A stretch of 7,083 nucleotides of DNA from Spirochaetaceae bacterium (GTDB lineage: Bacteria; Spirochaetota; Spirochaetia; Treponematales; Treponemataceae), in contig JAFNZQ010000293.1 in the NCBI GenBank assembly GCA_017382775.1, positions 1 through 7,083 on the forward strand. The letters run 5' to 3'. Position numbers and translations under genes: made by a program. Under the pieces are notes generated by a model, which saw nothing but the letters and a program-made list of their open reading frames with translations, did not search any database and was not told the origin of the DNA. Below, one piece after another: positions 1-5,822 of the stretch (positions within the stretch are counted from its first letter, which is position 1; each line of letters opens with the position of its first letter).

Positions 1-241
1 AATTTACGGAACCGTACCCATTGCCCACGCAACAGGGGGATTGAAAAAAATAATCAATGAAGAAACCGGTTTCCTATACACAGATTCTTTGGAAAATGCA
101 ATAAATCGTATCCTTGAACGCTATCCCAATCCACGGGAAGATTTGCATGAAATACGCATAAATGCCTTAGAACATATAAAGAAAAACTATCTTTGGCTGG
201 ACGTAATCAAGAACAAGTATCTTCCGCTATATTTTTCATAG
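1..241 (+). CDS. glgA: Glycogen synthase (ADP-glucose type, GT5), C-terminal part only
   Basis: This open frame enters from the left edge (first full codon at 2) and ends at a TAG at 239-241. The visible 79 residues begin with YGTVPIAHATGGL, which matches the conserved nucleotide-sugar-binding stretch near the end of glycogen/starch synthases (family form YGTxPIxRxTGGL). A NEETGF segment follows, corresponding to the family's 'TGF' turn, and then the closing C-terminal helices. Enzymes of this family transfer glucose from ADP-glucose to the growing alpha-1,4-glucan in the cytoplasm. The catalytic N-terminal domain lies outside the window, so activity cannot be judged. The stretch between GGL and TGF is short compared with many GlgA proteins. 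An ATG-like start inside this frame (TTG at 41) is not credible because the family motif lies upstream of it. The stop is 8 bp from the end of the convergent plsC. Another GT-B glycosyltransferase is the main alternative. Confidence 0.8.
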   Translation, partial: IYGTVPIAHATGGLKKIINEETGFLYTDSLENAINRILERYPNPREDLHEIRINALEHIKKNYLWLDVIKNKYLPLYFS

Positions 242-249
242 TATCTGAC

Positions 250-987
250 TTAGTCTTGACATTCCGCAGGGAGAGCGGAAAGAACAATTTGTCTGACTTT
301 TTCAGGTATTAATTGCTGCTCCTCTTTGGAGAGATTTTTTGTCTCAATGGGATCGTGGAAAGTAATATCCACGGTACCGGATTTTACTCCGTCTTTTTCC
401 AACAAGGCGCGAGTTCCACTGAATGATACCGGAACTATGGGAGCTTCGGCCCTAAAAGCCAATTTGAAACTTCCGGGCTTAAATTCTGCAAGTTTACAGG
501 TTTTGCTACGAGTACCTTCCGGAAAAATCCCCATGGAATATCCCTTTTTCACATTCTCCACCGCTTTCGCCATGGCGGCAATGGACTGCTTGGGATTCTT
601 TCTAACTAAAAAAACACAGCCCAGCAGTTCCATCCACTTTCCGATAAAAGGAATTTTCCTTATCTCAATTTTTGAAATAAAGGCAACGGGCATGTCAAAA
701 TATCCCAACATTGCAATTACGTCAAAATAACTTTGATGATTGGCATAGAAAACCACGGCACGATTGCGGGGAACCTTTTCGGAATTATGCACATTGACAA
801 CGGTATCTTTCCCGGTAAGGCTTATAACGTATTGTCCCCATTGTTTAGCCATATCGTGAACAATGGCCATGGCCTTATCGTGTTCACCGGATTTTTCCAA
901 CTTTTCGGCCAATTTACGTTTTTCTTCACGCATTGCAAACCAAAAAAGGAACTGAATGACTTTAATAAACAAAATAATTTTTTTCAT
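250..987 (-). CDS. plsC: 1-acyl-sn-glycerol-3-phosphate acyltransferase (PlsC/LPLAT family)
   Basis: The 245-residue protein has the four LPLAT blocks in order. They are NHQSYFD (residues 83-89, giving the catalytic HX4D with H84 and D89), the FLVRK block at 126-130, FPEGTRS at 155-161 (phosphate binding) and PIVPVS at 183-188. Residues 2-19 are hydrophobic and probably form a membrane anchor. A basic and acidic segment follows at 20-60. The family acylates lysophosphatidic acid to phosphatidic acid at the inner face of the cytoplasmic membrane, a step in phospholipid synthesis. The start ATG is 3 bp past the secA stop, with AGG (minus strand, 994-996) six bases upstream, inside the secA terminal codons. 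Expression is therefore probably coupled to secA. The length is normal for the family. Acyl donor and exact lysolipid cannot be read from sequence, and a related lysolipid acyltransferase is possible. Confidence 0.9.
   Translation of the reverse strand: MKKIILFIKVIQFLFWFAMREEKRKLAEKLEKSGEHDKAMAIVHDMAKQWGQYVISLTGKDTVVNVHNSEKVPRNRAVVFYANHQSYFDVIAMLGYFDMPVAFISKIEIRKIPFIGKWMELLGCVFLVRKNPKQSIAAMAKAVENVKKGYSMGIFPEGTRSKTCKLAEFKPGSFKLAFRAEAPIVPVSFSGTRALLEKDGVKSGTVDITFHDPIETKNLSKEEQQLIPEKVRQIVLSALPAECQD
262..280. other. Small hairpin in the plsC 3' coding end, downstream of glgA
   Basis: TTCCGC at 262-267 and GCGGAA at 275-280 form a perfect 6-bp stem with a 7-base loop, 20 bases after the glgA stop and inside the last codons of plsC. 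There is no adjacent T-run on either strand, so it is not a canonical intrinsic terminator. It is the only candidate 3'-end structure I see at this convergent junction. It may be chance. Confidence 0.25.
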
Positions 988-990
988 ACA

Positions 991-3741
991 TTACCTACCG
1001 TGGCAATTTTTGTATTTTTTACCGCTACCGCAGGGGCAGGGATCATTCCGTCCGATTTTTGGGCCTTGTCTAATTACGGTAGCGCTTTCCGGCCGCGTGG
1101 CATTATCCATGGCACTTCTGGAAGCCATAGCTTGTTGATCGCCAAATCCCTGCATTTCCCTGTGGGATGCATTCATTTGTCGCGGAGTATGTTTTTCCTG
1201 TCGGTCTTCCGCTTTTTGAATTTTTACCCTAAAAATTCTGCTTGCAATGTCCATACGGATGGTGTCAATCATGTTGTAGAAAATGTTAAATCCATCGATT
1301 TTATATTCGGTTAAGGGATTTTTTGAACCGTAAGAACGAAGATACACAGCTTCGCGCAAACCCTCCAAGGTTTCAAGGTGATCCAACCATTTTTTGTCAA
1401 TATCCTGGATGTACTGATATCGAATAAACATATTGAGATTTTGCTTTCCGGCAACTTCTTCTTTCTGTTGCAAATCCGATTTCAAGCCTTCCATGGCCAT
1501 GGTTTTTACATCATTTTCATCCTTTAATTTAGTAAGATCAAATTGGAGCGAAATACCGAAAAGTTGCTTAATCTTCTCGGCAAAGGAATTAACGGCACGT
1601 TCAGTGGGGCGGTGTAGGGAAGATTTATTTTCTTCGATGAGATTATCAATGGCTTCATCCGCAGTGGAGATAATACGCTCCAAAAGATTTTCGTCTCCCG
1701 AAATGGCATCCCGTTGTTCATAAATAAAGGAACGCTGCTCGTTCAAAACCGTATCGTAATCCAACAAATGTTTTCGAATTTCAAAGTTCCGTTCTTCCAC
1801 CTTTGACTGGGCGCGAGCAATACTCTTGTTCAACCATGGATGAAAAATCGGCTCTCCCGGTTCCATACCGATTTTGCTCATCATTCCCTTCATTCTCTCG
1901 CCACCGAAAAGGCGCATCAAATCGTCGTCAAGAGAAATGTAGAACTTACTTCGTCCCGGATCTCCTTGACGTCCCGAACGTCCTCGAAGCTGGTTGTCAA
2001 TACGACGGCTTTCGTGTCGTTCTGTACCGATGACGTAAAGTCCGCCGGCTTGTTTCACCTCTTCGTATTCCGCAAGCCACTTTTCCTTTTCGATTTTCAA
2101 AGCAGCTTCGAACTGTTCCGGTGTGGCATTTGTTCCTGCCCGTTTTCTGGCACGAAATTCCGGATTACCGCCCAGTTTAATATCCGTACCGCGACCTGCC
2201 ATGTTGGTGGCAATGGTTACAGCCCCCTTCGCACCGGCCTCCGCGATAATAAGGGCTTCACGAGCATGGTTTTTGGCGTTCAAAACTTCGTGGCGTATTC
2301 CCCTGCGAGTCAACAAGGCCGACAAATGCTCCGATTTTTCAATTGAAATAGTACCAACCAAAACGGGCTGTCCCTTGGAATGGGCGGTCTTAATTTCATC
2401 GCACAGGGCATTCCACTTATCGGCTTCGTTCAGATAAACTTCGTCGTTTTCATCAACACGGGCAACAGGTTTGTTGGTGGGAATTACCGTAACATCCAGT
2501 TTGTAGATTTTTTCGAACTCAACGGCTTCGGTGTTTGCCGTTCCCGTCATTCCCGACAGTTTTTTGTACATTCGGAAAAAGTTTTGGAATGTAATTGTCG
2601 CCAAAGTTCGGTTACGCTGGGCAATTTTGATATGCTCTTTCGCTTCGATGGCCTGATGTAAACCATCTCCGTAGCGTCGACCTTCCAAAATACGACCGGT
2701 AAATTCATCAACGATTTGAACCTGTTTGTCTTTAACAACGTAATCCACATCAATTTGATAAAGAACATGGGCGCGAACCGCCTGGGTAAAATAGTGAATG
2801 TATTCGAAATTGTCTTCGTTGAACAAACTGCCGGAAATTAAATTTTTAGTCTGCAAAATCTTTTCGATGTGGAGCATACCCTCATCGGAAAAAGAAATTT
2901 TTTTAGACTTTTCGTCAATTTTGTAATCACCGTGGACTTCTTCTCCCTGAGCCTCATCGGGATAATCATCGGTACCGGGCTTTTTTTCCACCTCTCGCAG
3001 TTGCCCCACCAGTTTGTCCACCTCGTAATACTTAAATGTATCGTCTTCACCTGCACCGGAAATAATGAGAGGCGTTCGGGCCTCATCAATGAGGATGGAG
3101 TCAATTTCGTCCACAATACAGAATGAAAATCCCCGTTGAACCTTATTGGCAAGGGTGAACTGCATATTGTCACGCAAATAATCGAAGCCGAATTCGTTAT
3201 TTGTACCGTAGGTTATATCCTTGTCATAGGCGATTTTTCTCGCCACATTGTCCATGTCCGAAAGGATCGTTCCCACGGAAACTCCCAGGTACTCAAAAAC
3301 CGGTCGCATCCAAGAAGAGTCACGTTCCGCAAGGTAATCGTTCACCGTAACCACATGAACGCCTTCACCGGTTAAACTGTTCAAATAGGCGGCGGCAACG
3401 CACATAAGGGTTTTACCTTCACCGGTTTTCATTTCAACGATTTTACCGGCATTCAAGGTAAGGGCACCCATGAGCTGGACATCATAGGGCCTTTCGTGCA
3501 AAACGCGATCCGCAGCCTCCCTTGCCATGGCAAAGGCCTCGGGAATCAAAGAATCGAGGGGAGTGCCCTTTTTTATCATTTCCTTGAATTCCGCAGTTTT
3601 AGCCAAAAAATCTTCTGCGGAAAGGGATGCCGCCCATTGGGCTTTATCATTAATGGCCTTGACTATAGGTGCCATTGCTTTTATGTCTCGTTCATGCTTG
3701 GAACCGAAAATGAAAGTTGCGATTTTATCTGCAATACCCAT
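991..3741 (-). CDS. secA: Protein translocase ATPase SecA
   Basis: This 916-residue protein is full length for SecA. It drives preproteins through SecYEG using ATP, moving between the cytosol and the inner membrane face. Visible features in order are Walker A KTGEGKT (105-111), the Walker B-type segment [18 protein letters not shown] (208-225; DEID where many SecAs have DEVD), SGMTGTA (396-402), the second motor domain motif [15 protein letters not shown] (511-525) and the arginine-finger region [11 protein letters not shown] (586-596). The helical scaffold and wing regions follow (about 640-840), then a flexible linker. The C-terminal SEC-C zinc motif has C902, C904, C913 and H914. An acidic stretch at about 252-273, in the preprotein-binding domain, looks longer than in E. 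coli SecA. The ATG start has AGAGGA five bases upstream and a good promoter behind it. plsC follows 3 bp after the stop. Confidence 0.98.
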   Translation of the reverse strand: MGIADKIATFIFGSKHERDIKAMAPIVKAINDKAQWAASLSAEDFLAKTAEFKEMIKKGTPLDSLIPEAFAMAREAADRVLHERPYDVQLMGALTLNAGKIVEMKTGEGKTLMCVAAAYLNSLTGEGVHVVTVNDYLAERDSSWMRPVFEYLGVSVGTILSDMDNVARKIAYDKDITYGTNNEFGFDYLRDNMQFTLANKVQRGFSFCIVDEIDSILIDEARTPLIISGAGEDDTFKYYEVDKLVGQLREVEKKPGTDDYPDEAQGEEVHGDYKIDEKSKKISFSDEGMLHIEKILQTKNLISGSLFNEDNFEYIHYFTQAVRAHVLYQIDVDYVVKDKQVQIVDEFTGRILEGRRYGDGLHQAIEAKEHIKIAQRNRTLATITFQNFFRMYKKLSGMTGTANTEAVEFEKIYKLDVTVIPTNKPVARVDENDEVYLNEADKWNALCDEIKTAHSKGQPVLVGTISIEKSEHLSALLTRRGIRHEVLNAKNHAREALIIAEAGAKGAVTIATNMAGRGTDIKLGGNPEFRARKRAGTNATPEQFEAALKIEKEKWLAEYEEVKQAGGLYVIGTERHESRRIDNQLRGRSGRQGDPGRSKFYISLDDDLMRLFGGERMKGMMSKIGMEPGEPIFHPWLNKSIARAQSKVEERNFEIRKHLLDYDTVLNEQRSFIYEQRDAISGDENLLERIISTADEAIDNLIEENKSSLHRPTERAVNSFAEKIKQLFGISLQFDLTKLKDENDVKTMAMEGLKSDLQQKEEVAGKQNLNMFIRYQYIQDIDKKWLDHLETLEGLREAVYLRSYGSKNPLTEYKIDGFNIFYNMIDTIRMDIASRIFRVKIQKAEDRQEKHTPRQMNASHREMQGFGDQQAMASRSAMDNATRPESATVIRQGPKIGRNDPCPCGSGKKYKNCHGR

Positions 3742-3746
3742 AATAA

Positions 3747-3752
3747 TCCTCT
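3747..3752 (-). promoter_or_regulatory. secA ribosome binding site
   Basis: The minus strand reads AGAGGA, then five bases (TTATT), then the secA ATG. This supports the start at 3741 and is the only strong Shine-Dalgarno sequence in the secA leader. Confidence 0.8.
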
Positions 3753-3771
3753 AAAAAATTTTATTTAAACG

Positions 3772-3800
3772 AGTATACACCAAAACAAAAAAAAAGTCAA
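3772..3800 (-). promoter_or_regulatory. secA-plsC promoter (sigma70 type)
   Basis: On the minus strand, TTGACT (3800-3795) is separated by exactly 17 bp from TATACT (3777-3772). Transcription should start near 3765, leaving a leader of about 24 bases that contains the AGAGGA Shine-Dalgarno. Immediately upstream of the -35 are an A/T hairpin (GTTTTT at 3802-3807, AAAAAC at 3813-3818) and the 8-bp palindrome CAACGTTG (3818-3825), whose roles are unknown. I see no SecM-like leader peptide or other room for translational control of secA in the short leader. Confidence 0.8.
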
Positions 3801-3900
3801 GGTTTTTCCCGAAAAAACAACGTTGCAGTCAAAAAAAATAGGGTGATATCAAAAATAAACCACAACCGGTAAAAAATAAAATGTAAAGTGTAGTATTCAT

Positions 3901-3946
3901 ATTCACACTAAAAATGATAATCGTGATTTACGTTTTTAGTGTAAAT
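3901..3946. repeat. Inverted repeat with 14-bp arms, candidate operator
   Basis: The left arm 3901-3914 and right arm 3933-3946 are complementary at 13 of 14 positions, including a perfect 10-bp core ACACTAAAAA / TTTTTAGTGT. The spacer is 18 bp. A smaller dyad AATC-GT-GATT (3919-3928) sits in the spacer, close to the centre. The right arm lies in the spacer of the possible promoter at 3927-3955. No plus-strand gene lies just upstream, so a terminator role is unlikely and an operator or DNA structural role is more plausible. Which protein would bind is unknown. Confidence 0.5.
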
Positions 3947-3955
3947 TTTTATAAT
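3927..3955 (+). promoter_or_regulatory. Possible second (distal) promoter for tRNA-Arg/tmRNA
   Basis: TTTACG (3927-3932) lies exactly 17 bp from a perfect TATAAT (3950-3955). Transcription would start near 3962, about 60 bases before the tRNA. The -35 matches the consensus at only 4 of 6 positions, and TATAAT is easy to find by chance in such A/T-rich DNA. Its interest lies in the overlap with the inverted repeat at 3901-3946. Confidence 0.35.
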
Positions 3956-3982
3956 GATTTTTAACTTTTTTTTATAAAATGC

Positions 3983-4011
3983 TTGACAAAGTTTTCTAAA
4001 AATGCTATACT
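3983..4011 (+). promoter_or_regulatory. Main promoter of the tRNA-Arg/tmRNA unit
   Basis: A consensus TTGACA (3983-3988), a 17-bp spacer and TATACT (4006-4011) are preceded by TG at 4003-4004, which gives an extended -10. The upstream 40 bases are nearly all A/T (UP-like). Transcription should begin near 4018, leaving a leader of only about four bases before the mature tRNA 5' end. No promoter is visible between the tRNA and tmRNA, so this one probably makes both RNAs. Confidence 0.85.
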
Positions 4012-4021
4012 GTTGATGTTA

Positions 4022-4095
4022 GGGTTTGTAGCTCATCTGGATAGAGCAACTGCCTTCTAAGCAGTAGGTAGGGGGTTCGAGTCCCTTCAGACCCG
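4022..4095 (+). tRNA. tRNA-Arg, anticodon UCU
   Basis: The full cloverleaf can be drawn. The acceptor stem GGGTTTG (4022-4028) pairs with CAGACCC (4088-4094), with one G-U pair. The D stem is GCTC/GAGC (4031-4034, 4044-4047). The anticodon stem ACTGC/GCAGT (4049-4053, 4061-4065) encloses the loop CTTCTAA with anticodon TCT at 4056-4058. The T arm is GGGGG-TTCGAGT-CCCTT and the discriminator base is G4095. CCA is not encoded, so it must be added enzymatically. The tRNA reads AGA, and AGG by wobble or with help from another isoacceptor. These codons look rare here: in serS, 22 of 23 arginines use CGN codons. The gene ends 2 bp before the tmRNA and shares its promoter. Confidence 0.97.
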
Positions 4096-4097
4096 TT

Positions 4098-4473
4098 GGG
4101 GATGCTTTGGTTTCGACTGGGATTATAAATCCTTAATTGCAGGTGGAGTTGCAGGCGCTCCTAATAATGCATGCGAAACTTATAACTGCCAAACGAAAAG
4201 AAGAAGAATTCGAAGAATTCGAAGACAGTTATGCATTAGCAGCTTAATTGCTTTTGCCGGGACCCTTTTTGTCGGTGTGGCGAAAAGGTAATCCTGTCAG
4301 ATACCGCACCTTGCCCTTGGATATTTCCGGTGTATTCTTGGGGACAATAAATCGGATACGGAGTCGACGCTTGCGGTGTTGCTACCGATTCCCGACAATT
4401 ACCTCGCACCGATAAACCTGTAGAAGTTATCGGTTTTGATTTCAGGACGGGGGTTCGACTCCCCCCATCTCCA
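4098..4473 (+). ncRNA. ssrA: tmRNA (transfer-messenger RNA, one-piece)
   Basis: This is the ribosome rescue RNA. With SmpB it enters stalled ribosomes as alanyl-tmRNA, and the ribosome then switches to its internal reading frame and adds a degradation tag. The 5' end GGGGATG (4098-4104) pairs with CATCTCC (4466-4472). The third pair is G-U, the alanine identity element, and the discriminator is A4473. The T arm is GGGGG-TTCGACT-CCCCC, and the 5' domain has the usual TTTCGACTGGG. CAGGT (4140-4144) can pair with ACCTG (4416-4420), extended by wobble pairs, as the long-range helix joining the two domains. CTTTTGCC and GGCGAAAAG downstream of the tag fit a pseudoknot stem. The length of 376 bases without CCA is typical. 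CCA is not encoded. There is no own promoter and no clear terminator behind it. Confidence 0.97.
4188..4247 (+). other. tmRNA tag-peptide reading frame
   Basis: The most likely resume codon is GCC at 4188-4190, preceded by TATAACT as in many tmRNAs. The frame then reads AKRKEEEFEEFEDSYALAA and stops at TAA (4245-4247). The last five residues YALAA are the canonical protease-recognition end (ClpXP/ClpAP type). With 19 residues including the resume alanine, the tag is longer than the common 10-15. Its middle is built from a 9-base tandem repeat, GAAGAATTC at 4203-4211 and 4212-4220 followed by a partial third copy. The ALAA end is certain; the resume position is inferred from context. Confidence 0.8.
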
Positions 4474-4506
4474 AAACATCTAAAGTTTACAATCCTCCGT
4501 TTTCTC

Positions 4507-4535
4507 TTGACAAAAAAAAATTCTTTTGGTATAAT
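4507..4535 (+). promoter_or_regulatory. serS promoter, predicted to give a leaderless mRNA
   Basis: A consensus TTGACA (4507-4512), a 17-bp spacer containing an A-run, and a consensus TATAAT (4530-4535) lie directly in front of serS. Only six bases separate the -10 from the start codon at 4542, so the expected first transcribed base (about seven bases after the -10) falls on or next to the A of ATG. The 4474-4506 gap after the tmRNA contains no hairpin terminator, so some read-through from the tRNA/tmRNA unit is possible. Confidence 0.85.
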
Positions 4536-4541
4536 TTATAC

Positions 4542-5816
4542 ATGTTGGATTTACGATTTATAAAAGAAAACCTTGATGCTGTAAAGAAGAATATTGCAGA
4601 TCGAAACATGACCTGTGATGCGGAAAAAGTCGTTGAACTTTATGACAAACGAACGAAGTTGACCACCGATTTGCAATCAATGCAAAAATTGCGGAACGAG
4701 AATGCCGCAAAGATGAAAGGCAAAATCGATGCCTCCCTCCGTGAACAACTTATTGAAGAAGGCAAGGATCTCAAACAGAAAATTGCCGTAATCGAAGCTG
4801 ACTTAAGCGCAACGGAAGAACAACTTTCCGAAGAAGCCAAAAAAATTCCCAATATGGCCCATCCCGAAGCCCCTGTGGGCAAGTTGGATTCCGACAATTT
4901 GGAAATCAAACAGGTGGGTGAAATTCGAAAATTCGATTTTTCCCCAAAAGATCATGTACAAATCGGGCTTGACTTGGATTTAATTGACTTTGATGCTGCC
5001 ACAAAGGTCAGTGGGAATAAATTCTATTATCTCAAAAACGAAGCAGTGTTTTTGGAGCAGGCCCTGGTTCTCTACGGCCTTAATATTTTACGAAAACACG
5101 GTTTCACGCCATTTATCACTCCCGACGTGGCTCGGGAACAGATTCTCCAAGGAATCGGTTTTAATCCCCGTGGTGCCGAATCCAACGTTTACACCTTGGA
5201 AGGTGAAGAATCCTGTCTCGTGGCCACTGCGGAAATTACCCTCGGCGGATATCACAGCAATGAAATTTTGGACAAAAAAAATCTGCCCCTAATGTATGCC
5301 GGACTTTCCCACTGCTTCCGACGTGAAGCGGGAGCCGCAGGACAATTCAGCAAAGGGCTTTATCGCGTTCATCAGTTCACAAAATTGGAAATGTTCGTAT
5401 ATTGCTTGCCGGAAGATTCCGACGCCATCCACGAAAAATTACGTCTCATCGAAGAAGAAATTTTTGAAGGTCTTAAAATCCCTTTCCGCGTTGTAGACAC
5501 CTGCACCGGTGATTTGGGCGCTCCCGCCTATCGCAAGTGGGACTTGGAAGCATGGATGCCGGGTCGAAACGGCGGCGAGTGGGGTGAAGTAACATCCACT
5601 TCCAACTGTACCGATTTCCAGGCTCGTCGATTAAACGTACGTTTCCGCGACGATGACGGAAAAAACAAATTCTGCCATATGTTGAACGGAACAGCCATTG
5701 CAATCTCACGAGCATTGGTGGCAATTTTGGAAAACTACCAAAACAGCGATGGCTCTGTTACCGTACCGGAAGTTTTGCGACCATTCTGCGGTTTTGATAT
5801 CATCAAAAAGAGGTAA
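4542..5816 (+). CDS. serS: Seryl-tRNA synthetase
   Basis: This 424-residue class II synthetase charges tRNA-Ser (and tRNA-Sec where present) with serine in the cytoplasm. Residues 1-110 form the N-terminal coiled-coil arm that grips the long variable arm of tRNA-Ser, rich in Lys and Glu from about 30 to 102. The catalytic domain follows. Motif 1 lies around HGFTPFITPDVA (186-197), TAEITL (229-234) carries the serine-binding T and E, motif 2 is CFRREAG...GLYRVHQFTKLEMF (258-285), and motif 3 is LNGTAIAISRALVAILENYQ (381-400) with R390. The start MLDLRFIKEN is the standard family N-terminus, so a start further downstream is unlikely. Even so, no Shine-Dalgarno precedes it, because the promoter ends six bases before ATG. 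All arginines except the last use CGN. The final sense codon is AGG, which also forms part of the next gene's Shine-Dalgarno. Confidence 0.98.
   Translation: MLDLRFIKENLDAVKKNIADRNMTCDAEKVVELYDKRTKLTTDLQSMQKLRNENAAKMKGKIDASLREQLIEEGKDLKQKIAVIEADLSATEEQLSEEAKKIPNMAHPEAPVGKLDSDNLEIKQVGEIRKFDFSPKDHVQIGLDLDLIDFDAATKVSGNKFYYLKNEAVFLEQALVLYGLNILRKHGFTPFITPDVAREQILQGIGFNPRGAESNVYTLEGEESCLVATAEITLGGYHSNEILDKKNLPLMYAGLSHCFRREAGAAGQFSKGLYRVHQFTKLEMFVYCLPEDSDAIHEKLRLIEEEIFEGLKIPFRVVDTCTGDLGAPAYRKWDLEAWMPGRNGGEWGEVTSTSNCTDFQARRLNVRFRDDDGKNKFCHMLNGTAIAISRALVAILENYQNSDGSVTVPEVLRPFCGFDIIKKR
5809..5814 (+). promoter_or_regulatory. Ribosome binding site of the AI-2E-family gene, spanning the serS stop
   Basis: AGAGGT at 5809-5814 covers the last serS codons and the first base of its TAA stop, eight bases before the ATG at 5823. 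A strong Shine-Dalgarno in this position fits translational coupling. It contrasts with serS itself, which has none. Confidence 0.8.
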
Positions 5817-5822
5817 TTTTTA

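Larger units (their letters stand above)
3801..3982. other. A/T-rich divergent intergenic region between secA and tRNA-Arg/tmRNA promoters
   Basis: This stretch is strongly A/T rich with many A and T runs and no credible gene. The longest small frame noticed (ATG at 3914, 16 codons) lacks a ribosome binding site. It holds three copies of the pentamer AGTGT or its complement (3887-3891, 3905-3909, 3938-3942), a long inverted repeat (3901-3946) and a possible promoter (3927-3955). The last 40 bases before the tRNA promoter are almost pure A/T, as in an UP element that binds the RNA polymerase alpha subunits. The UP-element role is inferred from composition and position only. Confidence 0.6.

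Noticed and set aside
733..1314. Plus-strand open frame of 193 codons antisense to plsC and the secA end
   Set aside because: It is the complement of two well-supported genes, has no family motif that I recognise and no promoter. It is a shadow of coding constraint.
1840..2346. Plus-strand open frame of 168 codons antisense to the SecA motor domain
   Set aside because: It lies entirely opposite conserved secA sequence, has low-complexity composition and no ribosome binding site context. It is a shadow frame.
3901..3950. Inverted repeat plus TTTTT read as an intrinsic terminator
   Set aside because: No gene transcribed rightwards lies upstream of it (secA runs away to the left), so there is nothing for it to terminate. 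A regulatory role fits better.
3914..3964. Sixteen-codon frame from ATG at 3914 in the intergenic region
   Set aside because: There is no Shine-Dalgarno and it overlaps the inverted repeat and the possible promoter. Its hydrophobic look reflects A/T-rich codons.
4203..4223. Tandem GAAGAATTC units considered as a CRISPR or mobile-element repeat
   Set aside because: There are only two full copies without spacers, in frame inside the tmRNA tag. Local slippage explains them.
4408..4434. Perfect 8-bp inverted repeat ACCGATAA / TTATCGGT followed by T-rich sequence, resembling an intrinsic terminator
   Set aside because: It lies inside the tmRNA, before the T arm and 3' acceptor strand. Termination there would destroy the RNA. 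It may be an alternative or pseudoknot fold that competes with the 4140-4144/4416-4420 helix.
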